This document shows, piece by piece, positions 1 to 6,319 of a DNA stretch of 24,110 nt. The notes under the pieces were generated by a model, which saw only the letters and a program-made list of their open reading frames with translations, searched no databases and was not told the DNA's origin. Source of the stretch: JBPOIC01 sp052034865 (lineage in GTDB: Bacteria; UBA10199; JADFYH01); NCBI GenBank assembly GCA_052034865.1, contig JBPOIC010000005.1:1-24110 (forward strand), given 5' to 3'. A program made the translations under genes and the position numbers. Every line of letters starts with the position of its first letter. Within the stretch, counting starts at the first letter, position 1.

Positions 1-239
1 TTATGGATAAGGGGGCTAAAAAAGTTTATGCCTGTGTGATTCATCCTGTGCTTTCTGGACCGGCACTTGAGCGTATTGAAAACTCAGTTCTTTCAGAGCT
101 GATTGTGACCAATACCATTCGGTTAAATGAGCAGGCGCGGCTATGCTCCAAAATTCGTACCTTGTCTGTTGCCAAGATTTTGTCCGAATCCATTCGAAGA
201 ATTAATAATAACGATTCTGTGTCATCATTATTTGTCTAA
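1..239 (+). CDS. prs: Ribose-phosphate pyrophosphokinase, C-terminal fragment (5' end outside window)
   Basis: Last ~78 residues of PRPP synthetase, the enzyme that makes 5-phosphoribosyl-1-pyrophosphate from ribose-5-phosphate and ATP for nucleotide, His and Trp synthesis. The segment GAKKVYACVIHPVLSGPA followed by ERI, then SELIVTNTI and a terminal SVSSLFV, is the usual end of the family (the 'THPVLSGPA' loop, with Ile in place of Thr here). The reading frame is open to the left edge, so the first ATG at position 3 is an internal Met and not the start. The gene stops 18 bases before the ATG of rplY, so the two are probably cotranscribed, an arrangement common in deltaproteobacteria. Family assignment is confident; nothing can be said about the missing catalytic part. 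Confidence 0.93.
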   Translation, partial: MDKGAKKVYACVIHPVLSGPALERIENSVLSELIVTNTIRLNEQARLCSKIRTLSVAKILSESIRRINNNDSVSSLFV

Positions 240-257
240 AGAAGAGGAGTGTATTTT

Positions 258-932
258 ATGGAAACTGTTCAATTGTCAGTGGAAGTTCGTCAGGGAAGTG
301 GAAAAGGGGTTGCTCGCAAGATTCGGGCAAAAGGAAAGGTTCCGGGAATTATTTATGGAAAAGGGATGGGGCAGATTCTGATCGAAGTAAATCCTAGGGA
401 ACTACTTGCTGCAATCTCCAGCAAAGCGGGAATGAATGCCTTGATTGATCTGCAGATTCCCCAGCAGGAAAAAATTACGGCCATTTTAAAAGACTATCAA
501 GCGGATAACATCACTCGTGATTTCACTCATCTTGACTTCCTGAAACTAGATCTTTCCAAAAAATTCCGTGTCGAAGTTCCCGTTCGAATTGTGGGCAAGG
601 CGGAAGGCGTAAAAGAAGGTGGTATTCTTGAAGTTATTCGCCGCGAAATAACTGTCAGCTGTCTTCCTACTGCTATTCCCAAGAGTATTGAGATTGATGT
701 CTCAGCCTTGAAAGTTGGTGAATCGCTTCATATTAATGAGATCAAGTTTCCTGCAGGGATTGAAGTTCCTCACGATGTGGACTTTGCCATTGTTTCGGTC
801 GTGGCTCCTAAAGAAGAGGTGATTGCTGCTACAGAAGCTACGCCTGCTGAACCTGAGGTCTTAACGGCCAAGAAACCAGCAGAAGGTTCAGCTGATGCGA
901 AAGCAGAGGGTAAAAAGTCCGATAAGAAATAA
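258..932 (+). CDS. rplY: 50S ribosomal protein L25, long CTC form
   Basis: 5S rRNA-binding protein of the large subunit, long (CTC/TL5) form with two domains. The N-terminal L25 domain (about residues 1-92) opens METVQLSVEVR and has the family KGVARKIRAKGKVPGIIYG stretch; the C-terminal beta domain (about 95-185) contains RVEVPVRIVG and the HINEIKFPAGIEVP-like turn. The last ~40 residues are an Ala/Glu/Lys-rich, probably disordered tail, as in many CTC proteins. The start at 258 is preferred over a GTG at 249 because GAGGAG lies at 244-249, about 8 bases upstream of the ATG, and because the encoded N-terminus then matches the family. It sits between prs and pth, with 20 bases before pth. Confidence 0.95.
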   Translation: METVQLSVEVRQGSGKGVARKIRAKGKVPGIIYGKGMGQILIEVNPRELLAAISSKAGMNALIDLQIPQQEKITAILKDYQADNITRDFTHLDFLKLDLSKKFRVEVPVRIVGKAEGVKEGGILEVIRREITVSCLPTAIPKSIEIDVSALKVGESLHINEIKFPAGIEVPHDVDFAIVSVVAPKEEVIAATEATPAEPEVLTAKKPAEGSADAKAEGKKSDKK

Positions 933-952
933 TTTAGTGATCTTGAAGAAGT

Positions 953-1534
953 ATGAAGCTCATTGTCGGACTTGGAAACCCAGGCAAAGAATATGCACAA
1001 ACCCGTCATAATGTAGGGTTTTGGGTTTTAGAGGATTTGGCAAAAGAGCATGGAGCGTGTGGTTATAAAAAGAAGTTTGAATCATTGTTGGGTGAAATTG
1101 AAATAGCAAATGAAGAAGTCATGTTGTGCTTTCCGCAGACTTACATGAATTTAAGCGGAAATGCCGTAGCATCGATCATCAGCTATTTTAAGATCCCTCC
1201 CAATGATATTTGTGTTGTACATGATGAGTTGGATCTTCCATTGGGAAAAATAAAGGTGGTTCGTGAGGGGGGGGCGGCGGGTCATCGAGGTGTTGCCTCC
1301 ATTCAAAAGGGAATCGGGACAAAAACCTTTTGCCGATTTAGACTGGGGATAGGAAAACCAGCCAGTCCAAAACAAACAGCGGATTTTGTGTTGAGCACTT
1401 TCTCTCTTGAAGAAAAAATACTGTTAAGCCCCATGCTTGAAAAAGCCCGCGAGGGGCTTGAAGTTTGGTTAAAACAGGGAGTAGAAGCTGCCATCGAGTA
1501 TTGCCATCAGTCAGTTAAGATTTTTAAAATCTGA
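953..1534 (+). CDS. pth: Peptidyl-tRNA hydrolase
   Basis: Cytoplasmic enzyme that cleaves the ester bond of peptidyl-tRNA released from stalled ribosomes and so recycles tRNA. At 193 residues it has the normal length. Visible family signatures are MKLIVGLGNPG at the N-terminus, TRHNVGF with the catalytic His19 and Asn20, YMNLSG with Asn66, HDELDLP with Asp91/Asp94, and GHRGV around residues 110-114. It follows rplY by 20 bases with only a weak GAAGAAG ribosome binding site, so translation may depend on cotranscription with rplY. All key residues are present. Identification is secure. Confidence 0.96.
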   Translation: MKLIVGLGNPGKEYAQTRHNVGFWVLEDLAKEHGACGYKKKFESLLGEIEIANEEVMLCFPQTYMNLSGNAVASIISYFKIPPNDICVVHDELDLPLGKIKVVREGGAAGHRGVASIQKGIGTKTFCRFRLGIGKPASPKQTADFVLSTFSLEEKILLSPMLEKAREGLEVWLKQGVEAAIEYCHQSVKIFKI

Positions 1535-1542
1535 TTTTTTTT
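1518..1542 (+). terminator. Weak A/T-rich terminator-like hairpin at the end of pth
   Basis: The last codons and stop of pth form the inverted repeat AGATTTT-T-AAAATCT (1518-1532), followed by eight T residues at 1535-1542. The stem is almost all A/U and the real loop would have to open to about five bases, so the hairpin is weak. It is the only terminator-like structure in the 102-base gap before rpsF, which suggests that prs-rplY-pth and rpsF-rpsR could be separate transcription units. Confidence 0.3.
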
Positions 1543-1636
1543 ATTCACCTTGGTCTTCGATTAGTAAGAAGGCCCTTGGCGGTGTAGCGTTTTTTTAAAA
1601 AAAAGGCTCTCACCCGTTCAGACCGAAAGGATTCTC

Positions 1637-2011
1637 ATGAAAGAATACGAAACCCTCTATCTGGCCGCTCCCGAAACCCCTTCCGACAGGATAGAAACCA
1701 TACACCAGCGTCTCGCTGAAGCGATCAAAACCCATCAGGGTCAGCTTTTGACCCATTTCAATTGGGGGAAAAGACGTCTGGCTTACCGCGTAGAAAAACA
1801 TCACCATGGGATTTTTGTTTATCTCAACTACCTTGCTCCAAAAGGGGATGTGGTTGCTGAGATTGAGCGACTGCTTAAGTTGGATGATCAGGTTCTCAAA
1901 TTCATCACGGTAAAGCTTACTGATCAGGTCAATGTTGAGGAAAGGTTGAAAGAAAAAAGAGAGCCCTTGCTGAGCAGTGTTGAAGATCCAGCTGAAAGAG
2001 CACCGGCCTAA
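1637..2011 (+). CDS. rpsF: 30S ribosomal protein S6
   Basis: Small-subunit protein that binds the central domain of 16S rRNA as a heterodimer with S18, whose gene is next. The protein starts MKEYETLYLAAPETP and contains NWGKRRLAYRVEKHHHGIFV, the typical S6 core with the strand that pairs with S18; the ferredoxin-like fold spans about residues 1-95. The tail after residue 100 is charged and variable, as usual. AAAGGA at 1625-1630 gives a ribosome binding site 6 bases before the ATG. The 102-base leader contains a T7A8 palindrome at 1590-1604 and C-rich ACCCG and ACCG motifs close to the start; in other bacteria the rpsF leader is bound by the S6:S18 complex, but such a site is not proven here. 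Confidence 0.96.
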   Translation: MKEYETLYLAAPETPSDRIETIHQRLAEAIKTHQGQLLTHFNWGKRRLAYRVEKHHHGIFVYLNYLAPKGDVVAEIERLLKLDDQVLKFITVKLTDQVNVEERLKEKREPLLSSVEDPAERAPA

Positions 2012-2083
2012 TTCAGGATTTTCGAGCATCTATCCACGAGGTTCTTGGCCTTTTGATCAGCAATTGGCCTGGGGCTATAAAGA

Positions 2084-2132
2084 GGGACTTTTAAATAATA
2101 AATTCCTTGAGTTTTTTGTTTAATAAAGTCCC
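2084..2132 (+). promoter_or_regulatory. Perfect 8-bp inverted repeat in the rpsF-rpsR gap
   Basis: GGGACTTT at 2084-2091 is exactly complementary to AAAGTCCC at 2125-2132, and TAAA/TTTA just inside can extend the pairing after a small bulge. The loop is ~30 bases and A/T-rich. The 3' arm ends 32 bases before the rpsR ATG, outside the ribosome binding site at 2152-2156. No T-run follows, so this is not an intrinsic terminator. It could be an RNA processing or stability element, or part of a control of S18 translation. The structure is seen directly; the role is inference. Confidence 0.4.
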
Positions 2133-2163
2133 CGTTATCCATTTAAAAATCAGGAGTAACTCC

Positions 2164-2454
2164 ATGGAATACAAAAACTCACGCAGAGATTATGACCACG
2201 ATGATCGGGACTCTCGAGGTGGATCTAAAAGAAAATTTCCTCCCCGTCGCAAGGTGTGTCGTTTTTGCACCGATAAGGAATTTGTAGCCAATTATAAAAA
2301 TCCACGGCTGCTTTCATTGTTTGTGAGTGATCGCGGGCGGATTATTCCCAGCCGGATTTCTGGAAATTGTGCCACTCACCAGCGCGATGTGACCACTGAA
2401 GTAAAACGTGCTCGTAGCATGGCCCTGCTTCCTTTTACTTCAACTCAAGTCTAG
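2164..2454 (+). CDS. rpsR: 30S ribosomal protein S18
   Basis: Partner of S6 in the platform of the 30S subunit. The 96-residue product has the S18 core KVCRFCTDKEF, NPRLLSLFVSDRGRIIPSR and GNCATHQRDVTTEVKRAR-type ending. It keeps CRFC near residue 35 and a third Cys in NCATHQRD, so it belongs to, or has recently left, the Cys-containing zinc-type S18 group. The start at 2164 is chosen over an in-frame ATG at 2107 because AGGAG lies at 2152-2156 and because 20 extra N-terminal residues would be unusual. The 152-base distance from rpsF is longer than usual for this pair. Confidence 0.95.
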   Translation: MEYKNSRRDYDHDDRDSRGGSKRKFPPRRKVCRFCTDKEFVANYKNPRLLSLFVSDRGRIIPSRISGNCATHQRDVTTEVKRARSMALLPFTSTQV

Positions 2455-2458
2455 TTTT

Positions 2459-2475
2459 CAGATCCAAGTGATCTG
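2459..2475 (+). other. Short hairpin after rpsR
   Basis: CAGATC-CAAGT-GATCTG starts four bases after the rpsR stop codon and forms a clean 6-bp stem with a 5-base loop. No T-run follows, so it is not a canonical terminator. A second inverted repeat, ATCCAC (2495-2500) with GTGGAT (2513-2518), lies 20 bases further on. The 199-base gap from 2455 to 2653 holds these two structures and no convincing gene. They may protect the ribosomal-protein mRNA from 3' exonucleases and lower expression of the downstream membrane protein; this is inference. Confidence 0.35.
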
Positions 2476-2653
2476 TCCTGAACAACAATCGGGCATCCAC
2501 AGGTACTTCACAGTGGATCGATGAATGGTTTTTTCAGGTCTTTCATTGTGAAGAAGCACAGGCTTTATGACACGATGAAATCAAGGCGTTCAAAAACCCG
2601 AATCTCATCATAAGATAGGGTGTTATGCACTCCTTGTTGCTTCCGTAAACAAA

Positions 2654-3745
2654 GTGACGAAGTACCAGACAATCATGATGGATGAATTACTCGATGCGCA
2701 TGACCCCTTGGGAGGCACGATCAAAAATATCCTCTTGAGCATACTTTTTACCTTTTTATTGCTCATGAGTGGGTTTTTGCTTCCCTTAACGCCTTTACCG
2801 TTCTTTTACATTGCCAGACGATATCCTTTGGGGATCGCCATTTTTACCTGGAGCCTTTTTATTCTCCTGTTGGCCACCTTGTATGCTGTTGTCCTGATTC
2901 ACTTTCATTCTTTGCTTCTCGATCCTGAAAAACTTCGCTGGTTTTCGTGGCTTCCGGGCATGCTTTATCTTGAGATGTTTGGTGCTAAGACAGTGGCTGC
3001 CGTAGGAATCACTATGGGGATTGTCCTGTCGTCATTGGGGTTTTTTTTGGGTAGACAGACACGATCTGAAAAACAAATTTTTTCCCTGATCCTTAGGGTT
3101 GTCTTGTTTGAGATTGTGATCACTTTTGGGATGGTTCTTCTGTCTACGAGTGGTCATCCTGAAAAATTCATCTCGGGGATTTCTCAGTACCTGCATACAA
3201 GCTTTGATCAGGTGCTGGAGACATACAAGGCTCGGGGGATGAGTGCTGAAGATATTGCATCCTTGGATGAGAAAAAGGGGTTTATTTTCGAGATGATCTT
3301 AAGGCATTTACCCAGTCTTTTTGTGGCCCCTTATTTCATGATTGTGGGTCTTAATTTATTTCTGGCCAGGCGTTTGTTTGGACGTTTGGGGTTTTTCAAC
3401 CAGGTTCAGGATTTTTCATTGATGAAAATTCCTTTTGTAATGGTGTGGGTCTTTATCGTTGGGGGGATTTTCTACTGGCTGAATCTTTACCACTTTCATT
3501 CGGATCGTCTGGATGTTGTTTTGGTAAATCTTTTTGTAGTGATGTCTGTTCTGTATTTTTTTCAGGGCATGTCCATCTTCAGCTTTTACCTCAAGGTAAA
3601 AAATGTTCCCCCTTTTATGCGCGCGGTAAGCTACTTTTTTATAATTTTTATTTCTCAGCTGATTGGCTTTTTGCTTTTAGGCGCTTTGGGTTTTTTTGAT
3701 TCCTGGATTAATTTGAGAAAGTTAGGAAAACAGACAAAATTGTAG
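2654..3745 (+). CDS. DUF2232 (YybS-like) multi-pass membrane protein
   Basis: Inner-membrane protein of about 363 residues with some eight or nine hydrophobic helices: roughly 23-45, 48-80, 95-130, 143-165, 215-240, 255-275, 282-310 and 320-350. A soluble stretch near residues 170-210 contains YLHTSFDQVLETYKARGMS, and the protein ends with GFFDSWINLRKL, the type of C-terminal motif found in DUF2232 proteins. Position between rpsR and rplI is the classic deltaproteobacterial location of this family, which supports the call. The molecular function is unknown. The start is uncertain: GTG at 2654 has no clear ribosome binding site, and ATG codons at 2675 and 2678 are alternatives. Confidence 0.8.
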   Translation: MTKYQTIMMDELLDAHDPLGGTIKNILLSILFTFLLLMSGFLLPLTPLPFFYIARRYPLGIAIFTWSLFILLLATLYAVVLIHFHSLLLDPEKLRWFSWLPGMLYLEMFGAKTVAAVGITMGIVLSSLGFFLGRQTRSEKQIFSLILRVVLFEIVITFGMVLLSTSGHPEKFISGISQYLHTSFDQVLETYKARGMSAEDIASLDEKKGFIFEMILRHLPSLFVAPYFMIVGLNLFLARRLFGRLGFFNQVQDFSLMKIPFVMVWVFIVGGIFYWLNLYHFHSDRLDVVLVNLFVVMSVLYFFQGMSIFSFYLKVKNVPPFMRAVSYFFIIFISQLIGFLLLGALGFFDSWINLRKLGKQTKL

Positions 3746-3788
3746 TGTAGAACTCTCCCTCTTCAGAAGGGAATAACAGGAGAATCTT

Positions 3789-4238
3789 ATGGAAGTCATT
3801 TTACAAGAAGACATCTCAACTTTGGGAAAGGCCGGAGAAATCGTCAAGGTGAGGGAAGGGTACGGACGTAACTATCTCCTTCCTCGCAAGAAGGCGGTTT
3901 TGGCCGATCTTAAAAATATTCGTGAGCTGGATCATCATAAAAAAGTGATTGCCCGCAAACAGGCTAAGCTGATCAAAGGCGCTCAGGATCTGAAAGAAAA
4001 GCTTGAAGCCCTGGTCGTTACTTTGACCAAAGAAGTCGGGGCAGAGGATAAACTTTTTGGATCTGTCACCTCCCATGAAATTGCGGACTCCCTTCGCTTG
4101 CAGGGCTTTCCCATTGAGAAAAAGATGGTGCATATTGAAGAGCCTATCAAAACTGTTGGGAATTTCGAAGTTCCTGTTCGTCTTCAGACCGAAGTGACAG
4201 CAAATCTCAAAGTGTCAGTGGTTAAAAAAGAGGAGTAA
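3789..4238 (+). CDS. rplI: 50S ribosomal protein L9
   Basis: Large-subunit protein that binds 23S rRNA near the L1 stalk with its N-terminal domain and extends away from the ribosome through a long helix. The start MEVILQEDISTLGKAG and the segment KVREGYGRNYLLPRKKA are the L9 signature (residues 1-35). A long charged helix covers about 40-75, and the C-terminal domain includes DKLFGSVTSHEIADSL. Length of 149 residues is normal. AGGAG at 3778-3782 precedes the ATG by 6 bases. A small hairpin (TCCCT 3756-3760 with AGGGA 3768-3772) stands just upstream. Three bases separate its stop from the GTG of dnaB. Confidence 0.96.
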   Translation: MEVILQEDISTLGKAGEIVKVREGYGRNYLLPRKKAVLADLKNIRELDHHKKVIARKQAKLIKGAQDLKEKLEALVVTLTKEVGAEDKLFGSVTSHEIADSLRLQGFPIEKKMVHIEEPIKTVGNFEVPVRLQTEVTANLKVSVVKKEE

Positions 4239-4241
4239 CCT

Positions 4242-5612
4242 GTGGCCTTACAAAAGCCCGCCTCGGTGGAAGCTTTACGTGTGCCTCCAAATAACCCTGA
4301 GGCGGAGCAGGCTGTTTTATCAGGTATTCTCATTGAATCCGAAGCACTCAGTCGCGTATCAGAGTTTTTGGTCGCAGATGATTTCTATCGCGAGTCTCAC
4401 CGAAAGATTTTTAGGGCAATGCTGGCTCTTTATGAGAAGAGTGAGCCGACCGATCTTCTTACTGTCTCCAATGAACTGCGCAAACAGGGCGAATTGGAAA
4501 ATATAGGGGGCTCCAGTTATTTGGCCACTCTGGTCGACTACCTGCCTACCGCTGCCAACATCATCAGCTACGCCCGGATTATCAAAGAAAAATCCGTCCT
4601 TCGCAGTCTCATCACCATTTCCACCGAAATTATTACGCAGGGCTTTGCCGAAGTTGATAACGTCGATCAGTTTCTTGATGAAGCCGAGCAGATGATTTTT
4701 CAGCTTTCAGAAAAACGCGTTCGCCAATCTTTTTATCCCGTTAAAGAAATCGTCAAAGAAACCTACCGCATCATCGAAAGCCTGCACGAACGAAAAGACC
4801 TCTCGGGGGTTCCAACTGGTTTTGCCGACCTTGATCGCATGACCTGTGGTTTGCAACCTTCCGACCTTATTATTATCGCTGGTCGACCTTCGATGGGTAA
4901 AACCGCCTTTGCCCTCAATATTGCCGAACATGCCGCCTGTCAGAAAAAAATCTGTACGGCCGTTTTGTCCCTCGAAATGAATAAAGAGCAGCTGGTGCAA
5001 CGTATGCTTTGTGGGCTTGGAAAAGTTGATGCCTCCAAGTTGCGCGGAGGTTTTTTAAATCAGAATGATTGGACGAATCTGCATCGTGCGGCTGACAAAC
5101 TTTCTCAGTCCCCTTTGTTCATTGATGACACCCCAGCACTTTCAGTGCTGGAAATGCGCGCCAAAGCCCGTCGATTAAAGAAGGAGCACAATCTGGGGAT
5201 GATCATGGTCGATTATCTTCAGCTCATGCGTGCCAGTTCGCGCTCCGAAAGTCGCGAGCGGGAGATCTCCGAAATTTCACGTTCCTTAAAAGCCCTGGCC
5301 AAAGAACTCCATGTTCCAGTCATTGCCCTCTCTCAGCTCAATCGGAGTGTCGAAACCCGGCCTGAAAAACACAAGCGCCCGCAAATGTCTGATTTGCGTG
5401 AGTCTGGCGCCATCGAGCAGGATGCGGATGTCATTGCGTTTATTTACCGTGATGAGGTCTATAACAAAGACACCGCCGAGCCTGGGGTTGCCGAAATCAT
5501 TATTGGAAAACAGCGCAACGGTCCGATCGGAACAGTGAAACTTGCATTCCTGCGTCAGCATACGCGGTTTGAAAATTATAAGGAAAGCCAGCCTGAACCC
5601 TATTCATCCTGA
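4242..5612 (+). CDS. dnaB: Replicative DNA helicase DnaB
   Basis: Hexameric 5'-3' helicase that unwinds DNA ahead of the replication fork and recruits primase. The N-terminal domain (about residues 15-120) begins with PPNNPEAEQAVLSGIL. The RecA-like C-terminal domain has Walker A GRPSMGKT at 214-221, SLEMNKEQLVQRML, the Walker B-type MIMVDYLQLM, and the conserved ALSQLNRSVE and SDLRESGAIEQDAD segments. Length of 456 residues is typical; no intein or insertion is seen. It starts with GTG at 4242, supported by AGGAG at 4231-4235, which overlaps the end of rplI, so translation of the two genes is probably coupled. Confidence 0.97.
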   Translation: MALQKPASVEALRVPPNNPEAEQAVLSGILIESEALSRVSEFLVADDFYRESHRKIFRAMLALYEKSEPTDLLTVSNELRKQGELENIGGSSYLATLVDYLPTAANIISYARIIKEKSVLRSLITISTEIITQGFAEVDNVDQFLDEAEQMIFQLSEKRVRQSFYPVKEIVKETYRIIESLHERKDLSGVPTGFADLDRMTCGLQPSDLIIIAGRPSMGKTAFALNIAEHAACQKKICTAVLSLEMNKEQLVQRMLCGLGKVDASKLRGGFLNQNDWTNLHRAADKLSQSPLFIDDTPALSVLEMRAKARRLKKEHNLGMIMVDYLQLMRASSRSESREREISEISRSLKALAKELHVPVIALSQLNRSVETRPEKHKRPQMSDLRESGAIEQDADVIAFIYRDEVYNKDTAEPGVAEIIIGKQRNGPIGTVKLAFLRQHTRFENYKESQPEPYSS

Positions 5613-5619
5613 TCCATCC

Positions 5620-6228
5620 ATGAAAATATTACTCGCCACCACCAGTGCCCATAAGATTCGTGAAATTCTGGCGATCTGGGGAAAGATCCCTTTTCAGATT
5701 TTAACTTTAAAAGATTTTCCTGATTTTGCTCCCGTGGATGAAGATGGAAACAGCTTTGAAGAAAACGCCTTCAAGAAAGCACGCGAAGCTTGCCGAAAAT
5801 CAAAGATTCTCACGCTTTCGGATGATAGCGGAATCGAGGTCGATGTCTTGGGAGGACAACCCGGAATCCATTCCGCACGGTATGCGGGGACAGGAGCGAG
5901 CGATGAAGAAAATCTTGAAAAACTCATCCATGAAATGAAGGGATTTTCCAATCCTCAGGATCGGAAGGCGCGCTATCGTTGTGTGGCAGCTCTAGTCGAT
6001 CCTTCAGGAGATGAAAAAAGCGCAGAGGGAAGTGTCGAGGGAGTTCTTTTGGAAGCTCAGATGGGAGTTGAAGGTTTTGGATACGATCCAATATTTTATG
6101 TTCCCTCCCTGCACAAAACCTTTAGCCAGGTTTCGCTCGAGGAAAAAAACAGAATCAGTCATCGCGCCTTGGCTTTTCGAAAGATGAAGGAAATTCTCCT
6201 GGAAAAATATTCTGCGGCCAGATCTTGA
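5620..6228 (+). CDS. rdgB: XTP/dITP diphosphatase (RdgB/HAM1 family)
   Basis: House-cleaning enzyme that hydrolyses dITP, ITP and XTP to monophosphates and so keeps deaminated purines out of DNA and RNA. The 202-residue product has MKILLATTSAHKIREI (the S/T-x-x-K-x-x-E pattern), LSDDSGIEVDVLGGQPGIHS with the metal-binding Asp pair, GFGYDPIFYVP, and the terminal SHRALAF substrate-binding motif. The start at 5620 is chosen because the family begins at this Met; a longer frame from 5542 lies inside dnaB. It follows dnaB by seven bases without an obvious ribosome binding site, so it is likely cotranscribed and perhaps poorly translated. Confidence 0.94.
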   Translation: MKILLATTSAHKIREILAIWGKIPFQILTLKDFPDFAPVDEDGNSFEENAFKKAREACRKSKILTLSDDSGIEVDVLGGQPGIHSARYAGTGASDEENLEKLIHEMKGFSNPQDRKARYRCVAALVDPSGDEKSAEGSVEGVLLEAQMGVEGFGYDPIFYVPSLHKTFSQVSLEEKNRISHRALAFRKMKEILLEKYSAARS

Positions 6229-6280
6229 GAGTGGTTTTATTTTCTTTCCTGAACTTGTTTTTGCTCATTCCTGCGATGCG

Positions 6281-6310
6281 TTGACAGCTGAATCCGCGGC
6301 TACTTATATA
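6281..6310 (+). promoter_or_regulatory. Sigma-70-type promoter directly before ispG
   Basis: TTGACA at 6281-6286 is a perfect -35 hexamer and TATATA at 6305-6310 is a good -10 hexamer, spaced by 18 bases (17 if read as TTATAT). Transcription would then begin around 6317-6320, which is at or next to the ATG of ispG at 6320. No ribosome binding site lies in that interval, so the transcript would be leaderless or nearly so. The hexamers are seen; promoter activity is inference. Confidence 0.5.
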
Positions 6311-6319
6311 TTTTCAATT

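Noticed and set aside
249..257. GTG start for rplY
   Set aside because: It overlaps the ribosome binding site; ATG 258 gives the family N-terminus.
2521..2613. A 30-codon frame in the gap between rpsR and the DUF2232 gene
   Set aside because: No ribosome binding site, no recognisable composition or signal; best explained as chance.
5542..5619. Upstream start for rdgB inside dnaB
   Set aside because: The 26 extra residues do not match the family and the region codes for the end of dnaB in another frame.
6281..6283. TTG as the ispG start codon
   Set aside because: It adds 13 unconserved residues, lacks a ribosome binding site, and coincides with a perfect -35 hexamer; ATG 6320 fits better.
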